DNA of 32,414 nucleotides from Bacteroidales bacterium (lineage in GTDB: Bacteria > Bacteroidota > Bacteroidia > Bacteroidales > UBA12077): positions 1 through 32,414 of the forward strand of contig JAGXLC010000015.1 of assembly GCA_018334875.1 (NCBI GenBank), in the 5' to 3' direction. Position numbers and translations under genes: made by a program. This document shows, piece after piece, positions 1 to 7,742 of this stretch. Under the pieces are notes generated by a model. It was not told where the DNA came from, did no database searches, and was given only the letters and a program-made list of their open reading frames with translations. Position 1 is the stretch's first letter. Each line of letters opens with the position of its first letter.

Positions 1-317
1 CATTTTACCGGTGACATCAATAAGAAGATCGGTCGACCAATCATCTCACCGATATTCCGAATCATTTCATCGGTAATATTAATCATCTCATCGGTAAGGG
101 TATTCATTTCACCGGCAACATCAATAAGGAGACCGGTAGGACCATTCACTTCACCGGTGACATCAGTAAGGAGATCGGTATGACCAATCATTTCACCGAT
201 GAGGTCATTCACTTTATCGGTATGCTTATTCATCTCATCGGTATGATCAGTCACTTCAAGGATATGACAATTCATTTTACCGATAAGACCATTCATCTCA
301 TCGGTAACCCTATTCAT
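1..317 (-). CDS. possible heptad-repeat coiled-coil protein (partial, runs off left edge)
   Basis: The minus strand is open from about 464 to the window start. The first ATG is at 317, and a GTG at 383 is also possible. The translation is a run of heptads such as VTDEMNG and LIGKMNC, with hydrophobic residues spaced 4-3, the pattern expected of a coiled coil. The frame survives the apparent one-base loss near 34. No TAnnTTTG box was found upstream. The competing plus-strand frame (ATG 180, stop 449) reads MTNHFTD EVIHFIG and has no obvious structural logic. The repeat could equally be non-coding, so this call is tentative. No family is recognised. Confidence 0.3.
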   Translation of the reverse strand, partial: MNRVTDEMNGLIGKMNCHILEVTDHTDEMNKHTDKVNDLIGEMIGHTDLLTDVTGEVNGPTGLLIDVAGEMNTLTDEMINITDEMIRNIGEMIGRPIFLLMSPVK

Positions 318-374
318 TTTATCGGTATGATCATCTACTTCACCGATAAAGTTATCGAAGAGATCGGTACGACA
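1..374. repeat. 21-bp tandem repeat (minisatellite), heptad-coding
   Basis: About 17 contiguous, diverged copies of a 21-bp unit built around ATTCATTTCAYCGGT are seen, with no spacers between them. At the left, two unit types alternate (one with CATTTCACCGG, one with AATAAGGAGACCGG), which gives a 42-bp higher-order period. One base appears missing near position 34. Because the core ACCGAT/ATCGGT is nearly self-complementary and the period is a multiple of three, long frames stay open on both strands. The minus strand reads as seven-residue units of the type L-T-D-E-M-N-x. The plus strand reads x-I-H-F-I/T-G/D-x. The array continues past the left edge. Confidence 0.9.
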
Positions 375-596
375 CGACAGCACGACTGCACGATGGAGCG
401 ACTGAACGAGGAACAATTCAGCCAATTCAAACTGAGCTTTTATCTTTAACGAATAAAAATCCAATCACCATCTAAAGACTTAGTTATCTTAACGGTCTTA
501 GATTCCCCTGCTTCAGTCAGCGGGGGAGGCGCCTCTACACTATCGTTATAGCCCATGCTAAAAGTCATAGGTTTTAGAAATATCGATATTATTTTG

Positions 597-604
597 TAAT
601 TTTG
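597..604 (+). promoter_or_regulatory. -7 promoter box of the vapBC-like operon
   Basis: TAATTTTG matches the Bacteroidota -7 consensus TAnnTTTG. It lies 17 nt before the antitoxin ATG at 622. A T-rich stretch (GGTTTTAG) lies roughly 20 bp further upstream, as expected for the -33 element. Confidence 0.55.
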
Positions 605-621
605 TTAAAAAATAAAGGATC

Positions 622-858
622 ATGATCACAGATAAACAAAGAAAAAATCTAATATTAAGGCGAATTCAGAAGTTACCTCCTGACAAAATTAAGGAACTTA
701 ATAAATTCATGGATAAGCTTGAGCAAGAGACTCCAAGAAAAAGGAAGATTTTATCCTACGCTGGTGCCTGGAGTGATATGGATGAGTCTACTTTAGATGA
801 TCTTACAAAAAATTTAATTTCCAGAAGACAAAAAAATAAGAGAAGATTTGAAGAATAG
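622..858 (+). CDS. putative antitoxin of a VapBC-type module
   Basis: This is a small 78-residue charged protein directly upstream of a PIN-domain toxin and overlapping it by 11 bp, which is the usual layout of type II antitoxin genes. The N-terminal half (about residues 1-38) is predicted by eye to be helical and basic: MITDKQRKNLILRRIQKLPP, then DKIKELNKFMDKLE. The C-terminal half is rich in charged residues (WSDMDESTLDDL, then RRQKNKRRFEE) and resembles the toxin-wrapping tail of such antitoxins. No AbrB or ribbon-helix-helix signature was clear enough to assign a DNA-binding fold. A TAnnTTTG box 17 nt upstream probably drives both genes, and autoregulation would be expected. The antitoxin role is inferred from context. 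The gene itself looks real. Confidence 0.75.
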   Translation: MITDKQRKNLILRRIQKLPPDKIKELNKFMDKLEQETPRKRKILSYAGAWSDMDESTLDDLTKNLISRRQKNKRRFEE

Positions 859-1261
859 AGCACTTATTGATACAGATATACTCTCTTATTATTTTAAAGG
901 AGAACGCAATGTTCTCAGGAATTTTGAAAAATATCTTGAGACTTTCGAAATAATAGAATTAAGCATTATCACCTATTATGAAATCTTAAGTGGTTTACAA
1001 GCTAAAAATGCTTTCAGACAATTAGAAATATTTGAAGAATTTGCCAAAGACAACATTGTAATCCCTTTAACTGAAAATTCCTGTAAAATATCCGCCGAAT
1101 TATATTCCAACTTAAAACAAAAAGGTGAACTTATCGATGATATTGATTTATTAATAGCTGGAATAGCTATCGAGAATGAAATGACGATAGTGACTAATAA
1201 TGAGAAGCATTTCCAGAGAATCCCGGGATTAAAAATTGAAAATTGGGCGCACGGCCTATAA
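848..1261 (+). CDS. vapC: PIN-domain ribonuclease toxin, VapC-like
   Basis: This 137-residue protein has a complete PIN fold signature. An N-terminal ALIDTDIL carries acidic D8 and D10, E45 sits in YYEIL, D97/D98/D100 sit in the LIDDIDLLIAGIA helix, and VTNNEKHF supplies N118 and F122. These acidic residues coordinate Mg2+/Mn2+ in VapC toxins, which cleave tRNA or rRNA. Start choice: TTG at 848, inside the last codons of the antitoxin. No ATG fits, since the next in-frame Met would remove the first active-site strand. The overlap implies translational coupling to the antitoxin. The length is typical of the family. The RNA target cannot be read from sequence. Confidence 0.9.
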   Translation: MKNRALIDTDILSYYFKGERNVLRNFEKYLETFEIIELSIITYYEILSGLQAKNAFRQLEIFEEFAKDNIVIPLTENSCKISAELYSNLKQKGELIDDIDLLIAGIAIENEMTIVTNNEKHFQRIPGLKIENWAHGL

Positions 1262-1654
1262 CATTGCATATATTCAACAGCGGGTGATGCAGAAGCTTAT
1301 GGTTTTTAAAACTCAGCAAATGTCTTGTTTCGGGGATAAGGATGTAAGTCCAACCCCGCTGAAGAATATATGCCTTTCCGTTCCGGCCGGAATAAACCGT
1401 AAGCTGAGGTATATCTAAGAATATAACTAATGGCCACTTCATGACTACCTGATGACAATCAATGACTATTATATACATCTGTCAGCTACATCATTTCTGC
1501 CCTCAAACCCGCCTGCTGTCGGGCAGCATTCAAACTCCTGTCAAACTCCCGTCAAACCATTTCATGACCACCGAATGCCAATCATCCAATCCCGCATTTC
1601 GGCCGGCAGGCCCGCCTGTCCCAGTCGGGCAGGCAACCAATCAATCAAACTTTT
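1262..1654. other. intergenic region with GC-rich inverted repeats, no gene seen
   Basis: 393 bp between vapC and the 3' end of the sulfatase. Short ORFs here are overlapping shadows without protein-like composition. Two related GC-rich motifs stand out: CCCGCCTGCTGTCGGGCAG at 1508-1526 and a diverged copy at 1611-1634 that adds a CCTG/CAGG stem. Both can form small hairpins and look like members of a dispersed CCCGCCTG..CGGGCAGG repeat. The spaced words CAAACTCC, CAAACTCCC and CAAACC also recur at 1531-1558. No terminator with a clean T-tract was found. Confidence 0.5.
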
Positions 1655-3082
1655 TCATTTATTCTCTGCAACCTCTGCATTCACTTCTTCAGCAAACTCC
1701 TTCATTTCCTTTCTTATTTCCTCAACAATTTCCGGCTTTTCCGGTGCGCGGTTGAAGCGTTCACCGGGGTCCTCCTGCAGGTTGAAAAGCTGGGTTTTCC
1801 CATTCACTTCCCTGAGTTTCCATTCGCCCTTACGCATGGCCTGCAGTTCATTGCCCCTGAAATAGTAATATTCATTCCGGGGAGACTCATCGGTTTCCCC
1901 TTTCAGGAAAGGCAGCAGGTTGTATCCGTCGAGGGGATGGTCCGGCAGTTCAGCACCTCCTATTTTCAGCATTGTTTGGTATATATCCTGGGTTGCTGCC
2001 AGCTCATCGGTAACCCTGCCTTCCCGGATCATTCCAGGCCATTTCATCATGGCAGGTACACGGGCACCGCCTTCATAGGTTGTTGCTTTATGGCCCCGCA
2101 GCGGACCGGGTGATCCTGCGTGCCAGGGTTTGTTTCCTTCCTGCAGCATCCGGTCGGGCAGATCGAGCCAGGGGCCGTTGTCGGATGCGAAGAAAACAAC
2201 GGTGTTTCCTGTGATGCCTTCTTCTTCCAGGGATTGGATCACCTGCCCAACACTCCAGTCGATGGTTTGGATTACATCCCCGTAAAGGCCTGCATTGGAC
2301 TTTCCCCTGAATTTTTCTGTAGTATGAATGGGGAGGTGGGGCATGTTATAGGCCAGGTAGAGGAAGAAAGGCTTTTTCTTTCCGGCATGTGAGCTGATGA
2401 ACTGACGTGCTCTTTTCGTATACCTTGTGGTAAGGGTGTTCTGGTTAACCGGATGTTCCACCATGGTGGTATCCTCATAAATGCCCAGCGGTACATCGGT
2501 TTGTACCCACGGCTTGCGCATGTCGTTGGAGTAGGGGAGTCCGAACCACGAATCGAAGCCCTGATTGACCGGAAGATACTTCTTTTGGGCATAGCCCAGA
2601 TGCCATTTACCCAGCATGCCTGTTGCATATCCTGCTTCCTTAAGTCCTTCCGCCAGGGTAAGCTCGCTTTCAGGCAGACCGCCCTGACCACCTGAACCGG
2701 TTCCACCGCCGAAGTTCACCCGCTGCCTGTAGCGACCGGTCATCAGCTGGCAGCGGGAAGGAACACTCACCACTCCTGTTACAAAGGAGGTGAAACGGAT
2801 GCCGTCACTGGCCAGCGAATCGATGTTGGGGGTGCGAATGGTGGCATTGCCATAGCAGGAAGGATCGCCGTAGCCCATGTCATCGGCAAACAGGATGACA
2901 ATATTGGGGCGCTTTTCACTGGTTTTTTTCTTCTTTTGCTTTTCCTGCTTACAACTGCTAATACCAAGGGCGATCAGAAATACCAGGATGAGTTCATGGA
3001 AATGCTTGAAAAATGGGTTTTGCTTATGGAGGCAACAATCAATAAGTTGTTCCCAACTGTTTATTTTTGGGATCTTTTTCAT
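1655..3082 (-). CDS. lipoprotein sulfatase, arylsulfatase A-like, Ser-type
   Basis: The protein is a formylglycine-dependent sulfatase that hydrolyses sulfate esters, probably on polysaccharides. Numbering starts at the chosen ATG (3082). Residues 31-44 form a hydrophobic stretch ending LGISSC, a lipobox, so the enzyme is probably a lipoprotein. RPNIVILFADDMGYGD gives metal ligands D67/D68. SVPSR at 106-110 is the modification motif with Ser instead of Cys, followed by LMTGR. Later come KWHLGY, the ASDNGPW metal-site block and EGGARVPAMMKWPG. The length of 475 residues is normal. A longer frame opens at 3166, but a TAnnTTTG box at 3140-3147 lies inside it, which favours 3082. The 22 residues before the hydrophobic segment are long for a signal peptide, so the exact start is uncertain. 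The sugar substrate is unknown. The gene is divergent from a GH5 gene. Confidence 0.9.
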   Translation of the reverse strand: MKKIPKINSWEQLIDCCLHKQNPFFKHFHELILVFLIALGISSCKQEKQKKKKTSEKRPNIVILFADDMGYGDPSCYGNATIRTPNIDSLASDGIRFTSFVTGVVSVPSRCQLMTGRYRQRVNFGGGTGSGGQGGLPESELTLAEGLKEAGYATGMLGKWHLGYAQKKYLPVNQGFDSWFGLPYSNDMRKPWVQTDVPLGIYEDTTMVEHPVNQNTLTTRYTKRARQFISSHAGKKKPFFLYLAYNMPHLPIHTTEKFRGKSNAGLYGDVIQTIDWSVGQVIQSLEEEGITGNTVVFFASDNGPWLDLPDRMLQEGNKPWHAGSPGPLRGHKATTYEGGARVPAMMKWPGMIREGRVTDELAATQDIYQTMLKIGGAELPDHPLDGYNLLPFLKGETDESPRNEYYYFRGNELQAMRKGEWKLREVNGKTQLFNLQEDPGERFNRAPEKPEIVEEIRKEMKEFAEEVNAEVAENK

Positions 3083-3139
3083 AGGCGTGTATTTTGAAGT
3101 TTGATATCCTAATGGCTTACAGAGATGTTCATCCCTTAA

Positions 3140-3147
3140 CAAATATA
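3140..3147 (-). promoter_or_regulatory. -7 promoter box of the sulfatase gene
   Basis: On the minus strand the sequence reads TATATTTG, matching TAnnTTTG, 57 nt upstream of the ATG at 3082. A TTTTGC stretch about 16 bp upstream could be the -33 element. Its position inside the longer open frame argues for the shorter start. Confidence 0.45.
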
Positions 3148-3311
3148 GCAAATATTCGCTTTGCAAAAAACCTTAAAATAATTACTTTTGATAAAGATTG
3201 GTATGTTCGGCGGTTTTTGAGAATATAGCATTGTAATTGCCGGTTCATTCAAAACGTGGATGCTCTGTTTGAAAATAAAAAAGCAATAAACAACATAACA
3301 AATTGAATTCC

Positions 3312-4376
3312 ATGAATTATTTTAAATCTTTTCAGCATCTGTTCTTTATCATGTTTTTTACCGGTTTTGTTGCACTAAACGTTCAATGTTCCAATTACCA
3401 ATCTCCGGAACCGGATAAAGCCGAAAAACAAAACCAGCGGCTGGGCCGGGGCATCAACCTGGGAAACGCCCTTGAGGCACCATCATTAGGTGAATGGGGC
3501 GTAGAGCTTAAAGAGGAGTATTTCGAGATGATATCGGAAAAAGGATTTAATTCCGTCCGCATTCCCATACGCTGGAATGCCCACACAAAAAAAGAAGAGC
3601 CTCATCAGATCAAGGAATCTTTCTTTGAAACCGTTGACTGGGCTATCGAAAACAGCCTGGAGAACGGACTGTATGTGGTGATCAATTTCCATCACTATGA
3701 ACCGCTTTATGAAGCTCCGGAAGAGGAAAAAGAGCGGTTTCTGGCCTTGTGGGAGCAGGTGAGTGAACGTTACAGGGGCTACCCGGACAGTCTCTTCTTC
3801 GAGATACTTAACGAACCCCATGGCAACCTGACAGCCGAAAAGTGGAATTCGCTTTTAAAAGAAGCGCATCAGGTAATCCGTGATCGGCATCCGGAACGGA
3901 CGCTTATTGTGGGTACTGCAGAATATGGTGGGGTAGGAGGCCTGAACAAGCTTGAGCTACCTCCTGATGACAACAATATCATTCTGACGGTGCATTATTA
4001 CAATCCTTTCCACTTTACCCACCAGGGAGCAGGATGGGTTGACGGTTCCGATGAGTGGCTGGACACACCGTGGAATAATACCCCGGAAGAAAGGGAAAAA
4101 GTAAAAGAAGACCTGGAAGCTGTTATCAGCTATTCTGAAAAGCACAATGTTCCTGTTTATATGGGAGAATTTGGTGCTTACAGCAAAGCGCCCATGGATT
4201 CGCGGGTGCGCTGGACCAATTATTGTGCCCGGTTATTTGAAGAAAAAGGCTTTAGCTGGGCTTACTGGGAGTTTTGTTCAGGTTTTGGAATCTACAATCC
4301 CAACGACAAATCCTGGAACCAAGGGCTGGTTGATGCTTTGCTGCAAATGCGCATGCCTGAACCCTCGGATCAGTAA
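3312..4376 (+). CDS. GH5 family glycoside hydrolase (endoglucanase-like), lipoprotein
   Basis: This 354-residue secreted glycosidase should hydrolyse beta-linked glucan or mannan by a retaining mechanism. Residues 1-26 form a signal peptide ending in LNVQC, a lipobox, so it is probably lipid-anchored at the surface or in the periplasm. The TIM-barrel landmarks of GH5 are in order: RGINLGNALE (46-55), VRIPIRW (82-88), NFHHYE (125-130), EILNEPHG with acid/base E168, HYYNPF (228-233) and MGEFGAY with nucleophile E286, then WAYWEF. A TTG at 3303 precedes the ATG but the ATG is preferred. The neighbour is a divergent sulfatase, so both may act on a shared polysaccharide. No SusC/SusD pair is in view, so this is not a full PUL. 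The exact subfamily cannot be settled by eye. Confidence 0.92.
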   Translation: MNYFKSFQHLFFIMFFTGFVALNVQCSNYQSPEPDKAEKQNQRLGRGINLGNALEAPSLGEWGVELKEEYFEMISEKGFNSVRIPIRWNAHTKKEEPHQIKESFFETVDWAIENSLENGLYVVINFHHYEPLYEAPEEEKERFLALWEQVSERYRGYPDSLFFEILNEPHGNLTAEKWNSLLKEAHQVIRDRHPERTLIVGTAEYGGVGGLNKLELPPDDNNIILTVHYYNPFHFTHQGAGWVDGSDEWLDTPWNNTPEEREKVKEDLEAVISYSEKHNVPVYMGEFGAYSKAPMDSRVRWTNYCARLFEEKGFSWAYWEFCSGFGIYNPNDKSWNQGLVDALLQMRMPEPSDQ

Positions 4377-4688
4377 AATTTTCGGGGGTGTGAGATATTC
4401 ACTAATCGTTCATTTTCTGAAAATCCGGTGTAATCACCTTGGATTTCGTTCAGTGGAATTTCAATTATCTGGAAGCTTAGCTCACCTCATTATACAATTG
4501 GAATTTTCTGGTTATAATAATAGAAAAATCCATGAAGTTATTGGCCGGGAAAACGATTATAAATAAATCAAGTTGTTTACTAGGGTTATTGTCACACAAT
4601 TCGAATTGTAATCTGAATGTTAAAAACAAAAATTTTATCCTTCTATTCGTTTTTTACATAAATTAATTTAGTAGTGACAATACTAGCC
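4377..4688. other. intergenic region, no gene seen
   Basis: 312 bp between the convergent GH5 and ketoacyl synthase genes. An open frame continuing from inside GH5 to 4566 is a shadow. The one notable element is a perfect 14-bp palindrome, ACAATTCGAATTGT, at 4596-4609. No T-tract terminator was found. Confidence 0.5.
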
Positions 4689-5777
4689 TCAGCTTTTCGG
4701 GAACTGATAAATGATCGAATTGATGTTCATGCCTGCACCTACCGAAACCAAGACAATGGGATCGCCAGGATTCAGTGTCTGGTTTTCCATTTCTCCCTTG
4801 AGGATGAGATCCAGCATAATGGGTATGGTGCCCACTGAATTGTTACCAAGTTTGGAAATGGTCATGGGCATAATGTCTATGGGTATGTCTTTGATGCCAT
4901 ACAACTTGAAAAACCGTTTCAGCATGGCCTGGTCCATTTTTTCATTGGCCTGGTGGATCAATACCTTTTTTAAATCATGTACATCTACCCCCGCTTTTTC
5001 AACAGTCTGCTTAACTAGTGGGGGCACGGTATTGAGCGCATATTCAAATTGTTTTCTGCCATTCATTTTGAGAAAAATTTCGTCGCCCGGATAATTGGGA
5101 TTGTTTGACTGTTCCATCCACATCAGGTAAGCTTCATTCAGAGCATCGGAACGGGTCAGGTGGGTGAGGATACCAACAGGTTTATCACTTTCTTTGGCTT
5201 CCAGTATTGTAGCTCCGGCACCGTCGGCAAATATCATACTGTCGCGATCGTGGGGGTCTGAAACTCTGGAAAGAGCCTCAGACCCAATTACCATAACCTT
5301 TTTTGCATCTCCGGCCTGGATGTAATAATTGGCCTGTATTAGCCCCTGTATCCAGCCGGGACATCCGAAAATGATATCATAGGCTACAGTAAAAGGATTT
5401 TCAATACCCATCTTTTGTTTGATCCTGGAAGCCAGACTGGGTAACATATCTACACTTCCCGTCGATTTTTTGACATCCCCGAAATTATGGGCCACAATAA
5501 TGTAATCCAGTTCTTCCCGGTCTGTTTGTGCATCTTCCAAAGCCGCTTTGGCAGCCAAAAAGCCAAGGTCTGAATTTACCTGGTGGTCTTCGAGATATCT
5601 TCTCTCATGAATGCCGGTAATTTCCATGAACTTTTGAATGATCTCCTCATTCTCTTTGTCCATTTTCACTCCCGATTCATCATAAAACGTAGCATCTAAA
5701 AAATCTTCGTTTTTTACAACTTTGTTGGGAATGAAACTTCCCGTACCTTTTATGACAGAATAATAATTTTTTTGCAT
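4689..5777 (-). CDS. 3-oxoacyl-ACP synthase III (KAS III/FabH-like)
   Basis: This 362-residue thiolase-fold condensing enzyme carries the KAS III catalytic triad: C139 in IFGCPGW, H275 in LIHQAN and N312 in LGNNSVGTIP. KAS III enzymes condense an acyl-CoA with malonyl-ACP to start fatty acid or polyketide chains. The N-terminus (IKGTGSFIPNKVV) and the EITGIHERR block are family-typical. It differs from housekeeping FabH in an insertion at about 31-45 (YDESGVKMDKENEEI) and in FGCPGW replacing the usual GCAG. It could therefore be a specialised paralogue with a different acyl donor. It stands alone, with a gap of about 165 bp to the next gene. It is not an HMG-CoA synthase. The general class is secure and the substrate is unknown. 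Confidence 0.88.
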   Translation of the reverse strand: MQKNYYSVIKGTGSFIPNKVVKNEDFLDATFYDESGVKMDKENEEIIQKFMEITGIHERRYLEDHQVNSDLGFLAAKAALEDAQTDREELDYIIVAHNFGDVKKSTGSVDMLPSLASRIKQKMGIENPFTVAYDIIFGCPGWIQGLIQANYYIQAGDAKKVMVIGSEALSRVSDPHDRDSMIFADGAGATILEAKESDKPVGILTHLTRSDALNEAYLMWMEQSNNPNYPGDEIFLKMNGRKQFEYALNTVPPLVKQTVEKAGVDVHDLKKVLIHQANEKMDQAMLKRFFKLYGIKDIPIDIMPMTISKLGNNSVGTIPIMLDLILKGEMENQTLNPGDPIVLVSVGAGMNINSIIYQFPKS

Positions 5778-5943
5778 GGCTTATTTCTACAATAACGTTT
5801 GTTAGTTCCTGATCATTCTCTTGTATACGATGCCAAACAGAATGCCGGACAAAAATGATAAAAAAATGTTTGCATATCGATAAAAATACAAAATTAATGC
5901 AGTCTGGTTTTGATAATAAATTTATGGTGAAGTAATTATATAA

Positions 5944-6546
5944 TTATTGTTTTTGCAGGTCATTAAATATATTGATCACCTTTTTGGATTGCCAGTTAAC
6001 GGCACCTTCTTTTCTGAGAATGATCCTGTTATTGCGGCCAATTATCATGGAGGTGGGTAAAACGGAATAGGAAAATGATCCTTCAGGTTTTGATACCAAT
6101 CTGTAAGAAGGGAAATCATAATCTTTTTCTTCCAGATACTTATGTTGTTCGGAAAAAGGCTGGTTGGAAAGGATTAAAAAGTGAACATCCTCACCATATT
6201 GTTTATATAGTTTTTCTATTGTAGGCATTTCCGCGCGGCAAGGTGGACACCAGGTTGCCCAGTAATTAATGAATACAGGTTTATCCAGGAAGTCAGTAAG
6301 TTCATAGCGATTACCTGCATCGTCCTGAAGTACCACACTGTTTTGGCCGTTCAAACTGGATGTCTCTTCTTTTGTTTCAACAGAAGTTAAGTACATCCTG
6401 ATTTTCGAGCCGTAAGTCATCAGTTCCTTTCTGCTGGCCGGTATTAGCAGCAGAATAAGAATCAGTATAAAAAGCAAATCCGTTATTTTTCCAAACCAGG
6501 ATTTTCTTTTGAATTTATGATATTCTTTTTTAAAAAATTTCCTCAT
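5944..6546 (-). CDS. membrane-anchored TlpA-like thioredoxin
   Basis: This 200-residue protein has a basic N-terminus, one membrane segment (about 21-38, rich in Leu/Ile) and a periplasmic thioredoxin-like domain of the TlpA/ResA type. The redox motif is WCPPC with C100 and C103, in the block INYWATWCPPCRAEMP, and the cis-proline loop is SVLPTSMIIG. Such proteins reduce periplasmic disulfides, often for cytochrome c or other cofactor maturation. The gene begins 2 nt after the UbiA-family prenyltransferase gene, so the two form an operon. That pairing suggests a role in respiratory quinone or membrane redox chemistry, but this is inference. Confidence 0.88.
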   Translation of the reverse strand: MRKFFKKEYHKFKRKSWFGKITDLLFILILILLLIPASRKELMTYGSKIRMYLTSVETKEETSSLNGQNSVVLQDDAGNRYELTDFLDKPVFINYWATWCPPCRAEMPTIEKLYKQYGEDVHFLILSNQPFSEQHKYLEEKDYDFPSYRLVSKPEGSFSYSVLPTSMIIGRNNRIILRKEGAVNWQSKKVINIFNDLQKQ

Positions 6547-6548
6547 AA

Positions 6549-7487
6549 TTAAAAGGTTTCCATTATTACGGCAATGGCAATAAGTAGATCGGTTGACAGC
6601 ACTGTCAGCACATTCATTCCAAGCGCCGGTATTAGTTTGGGGGTGTCATAACCATGTTTGAGGGCTCCCATAGAGGCTTTAAAGGCAAAAGGTATAGGAA
6701 TGAGTGCCAGCATGAACCACGGTGAAACGATATTGAAAAGGGCTGCCCCTATAATGATCCCAAAGGTAGCTATCATTCCTGAAATATATACATAGGCAGC
6801 TTTTTTTCTACCCAGCCAGATCACCAGGTGATTTCTGCCACCCTGTTTATCGGCTTCCATATCCGGAAACTCATTGATAAGCAGTAAAAGGGCTGTCAGA
6901 ATTCCCGGCGGAATGGACATTAGCAAAACATCCTGGGGAAACAGTTCTGTTATGGCCATGCTGGGACTGGCTGTCATTACAACATAAGAACCCAGCACTA
7001 CAAAAGTCCCCAGGGTTAGCCCGGAGAATAATTCTCCCAACTGAAGTTTGGCCAGGAAAGTGGTGTAAAAAAGAATGCTGAAAGCTCCCAGCCCTGCCAA
7101 TATAAAAATTATCCAGTGAACGGTGAAGGCAAAATAGATACCAATGGTCAGCGCTATGAGAAGGGTTATGACTGCTGCTTTGAATACACTGGCTGATGAA
7201 AGCAAACCTGAGCTGAGAACGCCGCTCCCTCCGCTGAAAGGCGTACGGGGCGTATTGTGATCGATTTTGGTTTTATTATCTGAATACTCATTGAAGAGGT
7301 TTACAGATATGTGGGAGGATACCACTCCAATTAATAAAAGCGCCGCATACAACGGATTGAATGTTGTTCCCGGCGGGTGATATTTCCAACCAAACGCCAG
7401 CCCTATAGCTACCAGTAAAACTGCAAGGATTAAAAAGGGGGCTCTCATTTCGGCGAGCCATAGTTTCATTTTTTCTTTCGTGCCCAT
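6549..7487 (-). CDS. UbiA-family prenyltransferase (MenA-like)
   Basis: This 312-residue polytopic membrane protein has about eight or nine hydrophobic segments. The first prenyl-diphosphate/Mg2+ binding motif is N66-EYS-D70-NKTKI-D76, and the second is NEFPDMEADKQGGRNHL near 204-220. Together they define the UbiA superfamily, which moves a polyprenyl chain onto an aromatic acceptor. The protein most resembles MenA-type enzymes that prenylate 1,4-dihydroxy-2-naphthoate for menaquinone, but other acceptors are possible because no men genes are adjacent. The start ATG at 7487 lies 19 nt after a TAnnTTTG box. It is co-transcribed with the downstream thioredoxin. Its prenyl substrate would ultimately derive from the mevalonate route encoded at 9719-15018. 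Confidence 0.85.
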   Translation of the reverse strand: MGTKEKMKLWLAEMRAPFLILAVLLVAIGLAFGWKYHPPGTTFNPLYAALLLIGVVSSHISVNLFNEYSDNKTKIDHNTPRTPFSGGSGVLSSGLLSSASVFKAAVITLLIALTIGIYFAFTVHWIIFILAGLGAFSILFYTTFLAKLQLGELFSGLTLGTFVVLGSYVVMTASPSMAITELFPQDVLLMSIPPGILTALLLLINEFPDMEADKQGGRNHLVIWLGRKKAAYVYISGMIATFGIIIGAALFNIVSPWFMLALIPIPFAFKASMGALKHGYDTPKLIPALGMNVLTVLSTDLLIAIAVIMETF

Positions 7488-7506
7488 ATTGTTTTTATTT
7501 GGGTAA

Positions 7507-7514
7507 CAAATATA
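7507..7514 (-). promoter_or_regulatory. -7 promoter box of the prenyltransferase/thioredoxin operon
   Basis: The minus strand reads TATATTTG, an exact TAnnTTTG match 19 nt before the ATG at 7487. A TTTG lies about 25 bp upstream on the same strand, slightly farther than the usual -33 spacing. Confidence 0.5.
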
Positions 7515-7564
7515 AGAAATATTGTGTTTAAACGACGGTCAAATATTTTTGAGATGCTCTAAAT

Positions 7565-7742
7565 AGAGTCTGTCTATAATATCCGCTGGCTGCGTTACGC
7601 TCGTTTTTCATGCCAGTCAATTATATTTGGTGGAGACATACGGCCGTACGTCTCTAAATTGGCATTCAAAACTCGCAAGCCTTGCCAGCGAATATTCCAG
7701 ACGAGACTCTTTCAAATCTCTTTGACTTTATGGACAAACACT
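7565..7742 (+). mobile_element. MITE, copy 1 (178 bp, non-autonomous)
   Basis: The ends are imperfect terminal inverted repeats: AGAGTCTGTCTATAA at the left and, read from the other strand, AGTGTTTGTCCATAA at the right. It is flanked by a 4-bp direct repeat AAAT at 7561-7564 and 7743-7746. Inside, a second long imperfect inverted repeat (left arm 7565-7607, right arm about 7668-7710) would fold the element into a long hairpin. A further near-perfect palindrome at 7633-7654 (GAGACATACGG and its mirror) is unique to this copy. No coding potential is seen. Copy 2 at 9038 shares an identical first 43 nt and a right part of about 75 nt with three mismatches. The parent transposase family is not recognised. 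Confidence 0.85.

Noticed and set aside
1-374. Repeat array considered as a CRISPR
   Set aside because: Units are contiguous 21-mers with no unique spacers and gradual divergence, so it is a minisatellite.
1452-1865. Plus-strand open frames opposite the 3' end of the sulfatase
   Set aside because: They are Ser/Pro-rich shadow translations overlapping the sulfatase, without start signals.
4147-4566. 139-codon open frame running out of the GH5 gene
   Set aside because: It overlaps the GH5 catalytic region in another frame, and its tail has no conserved features or upstream signals.
4596-4609. 14-bp palindrome ACAATTCGAATTGT as an operator
   Set aside because: It lies between two convergent gene ends, where a promoter operator is unlikely, and AT-rich palindromes of this size can occur by chance.
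4689-5777. Considered as the missing HMG-CoA synthase
   Set aside because: The Cys-His-Asn triad, FGCPGW and LGNNSVGT blocks are KAS III type. The HMG-CoA synthase ENACYAG-like motif and catalytic Glu are absent.
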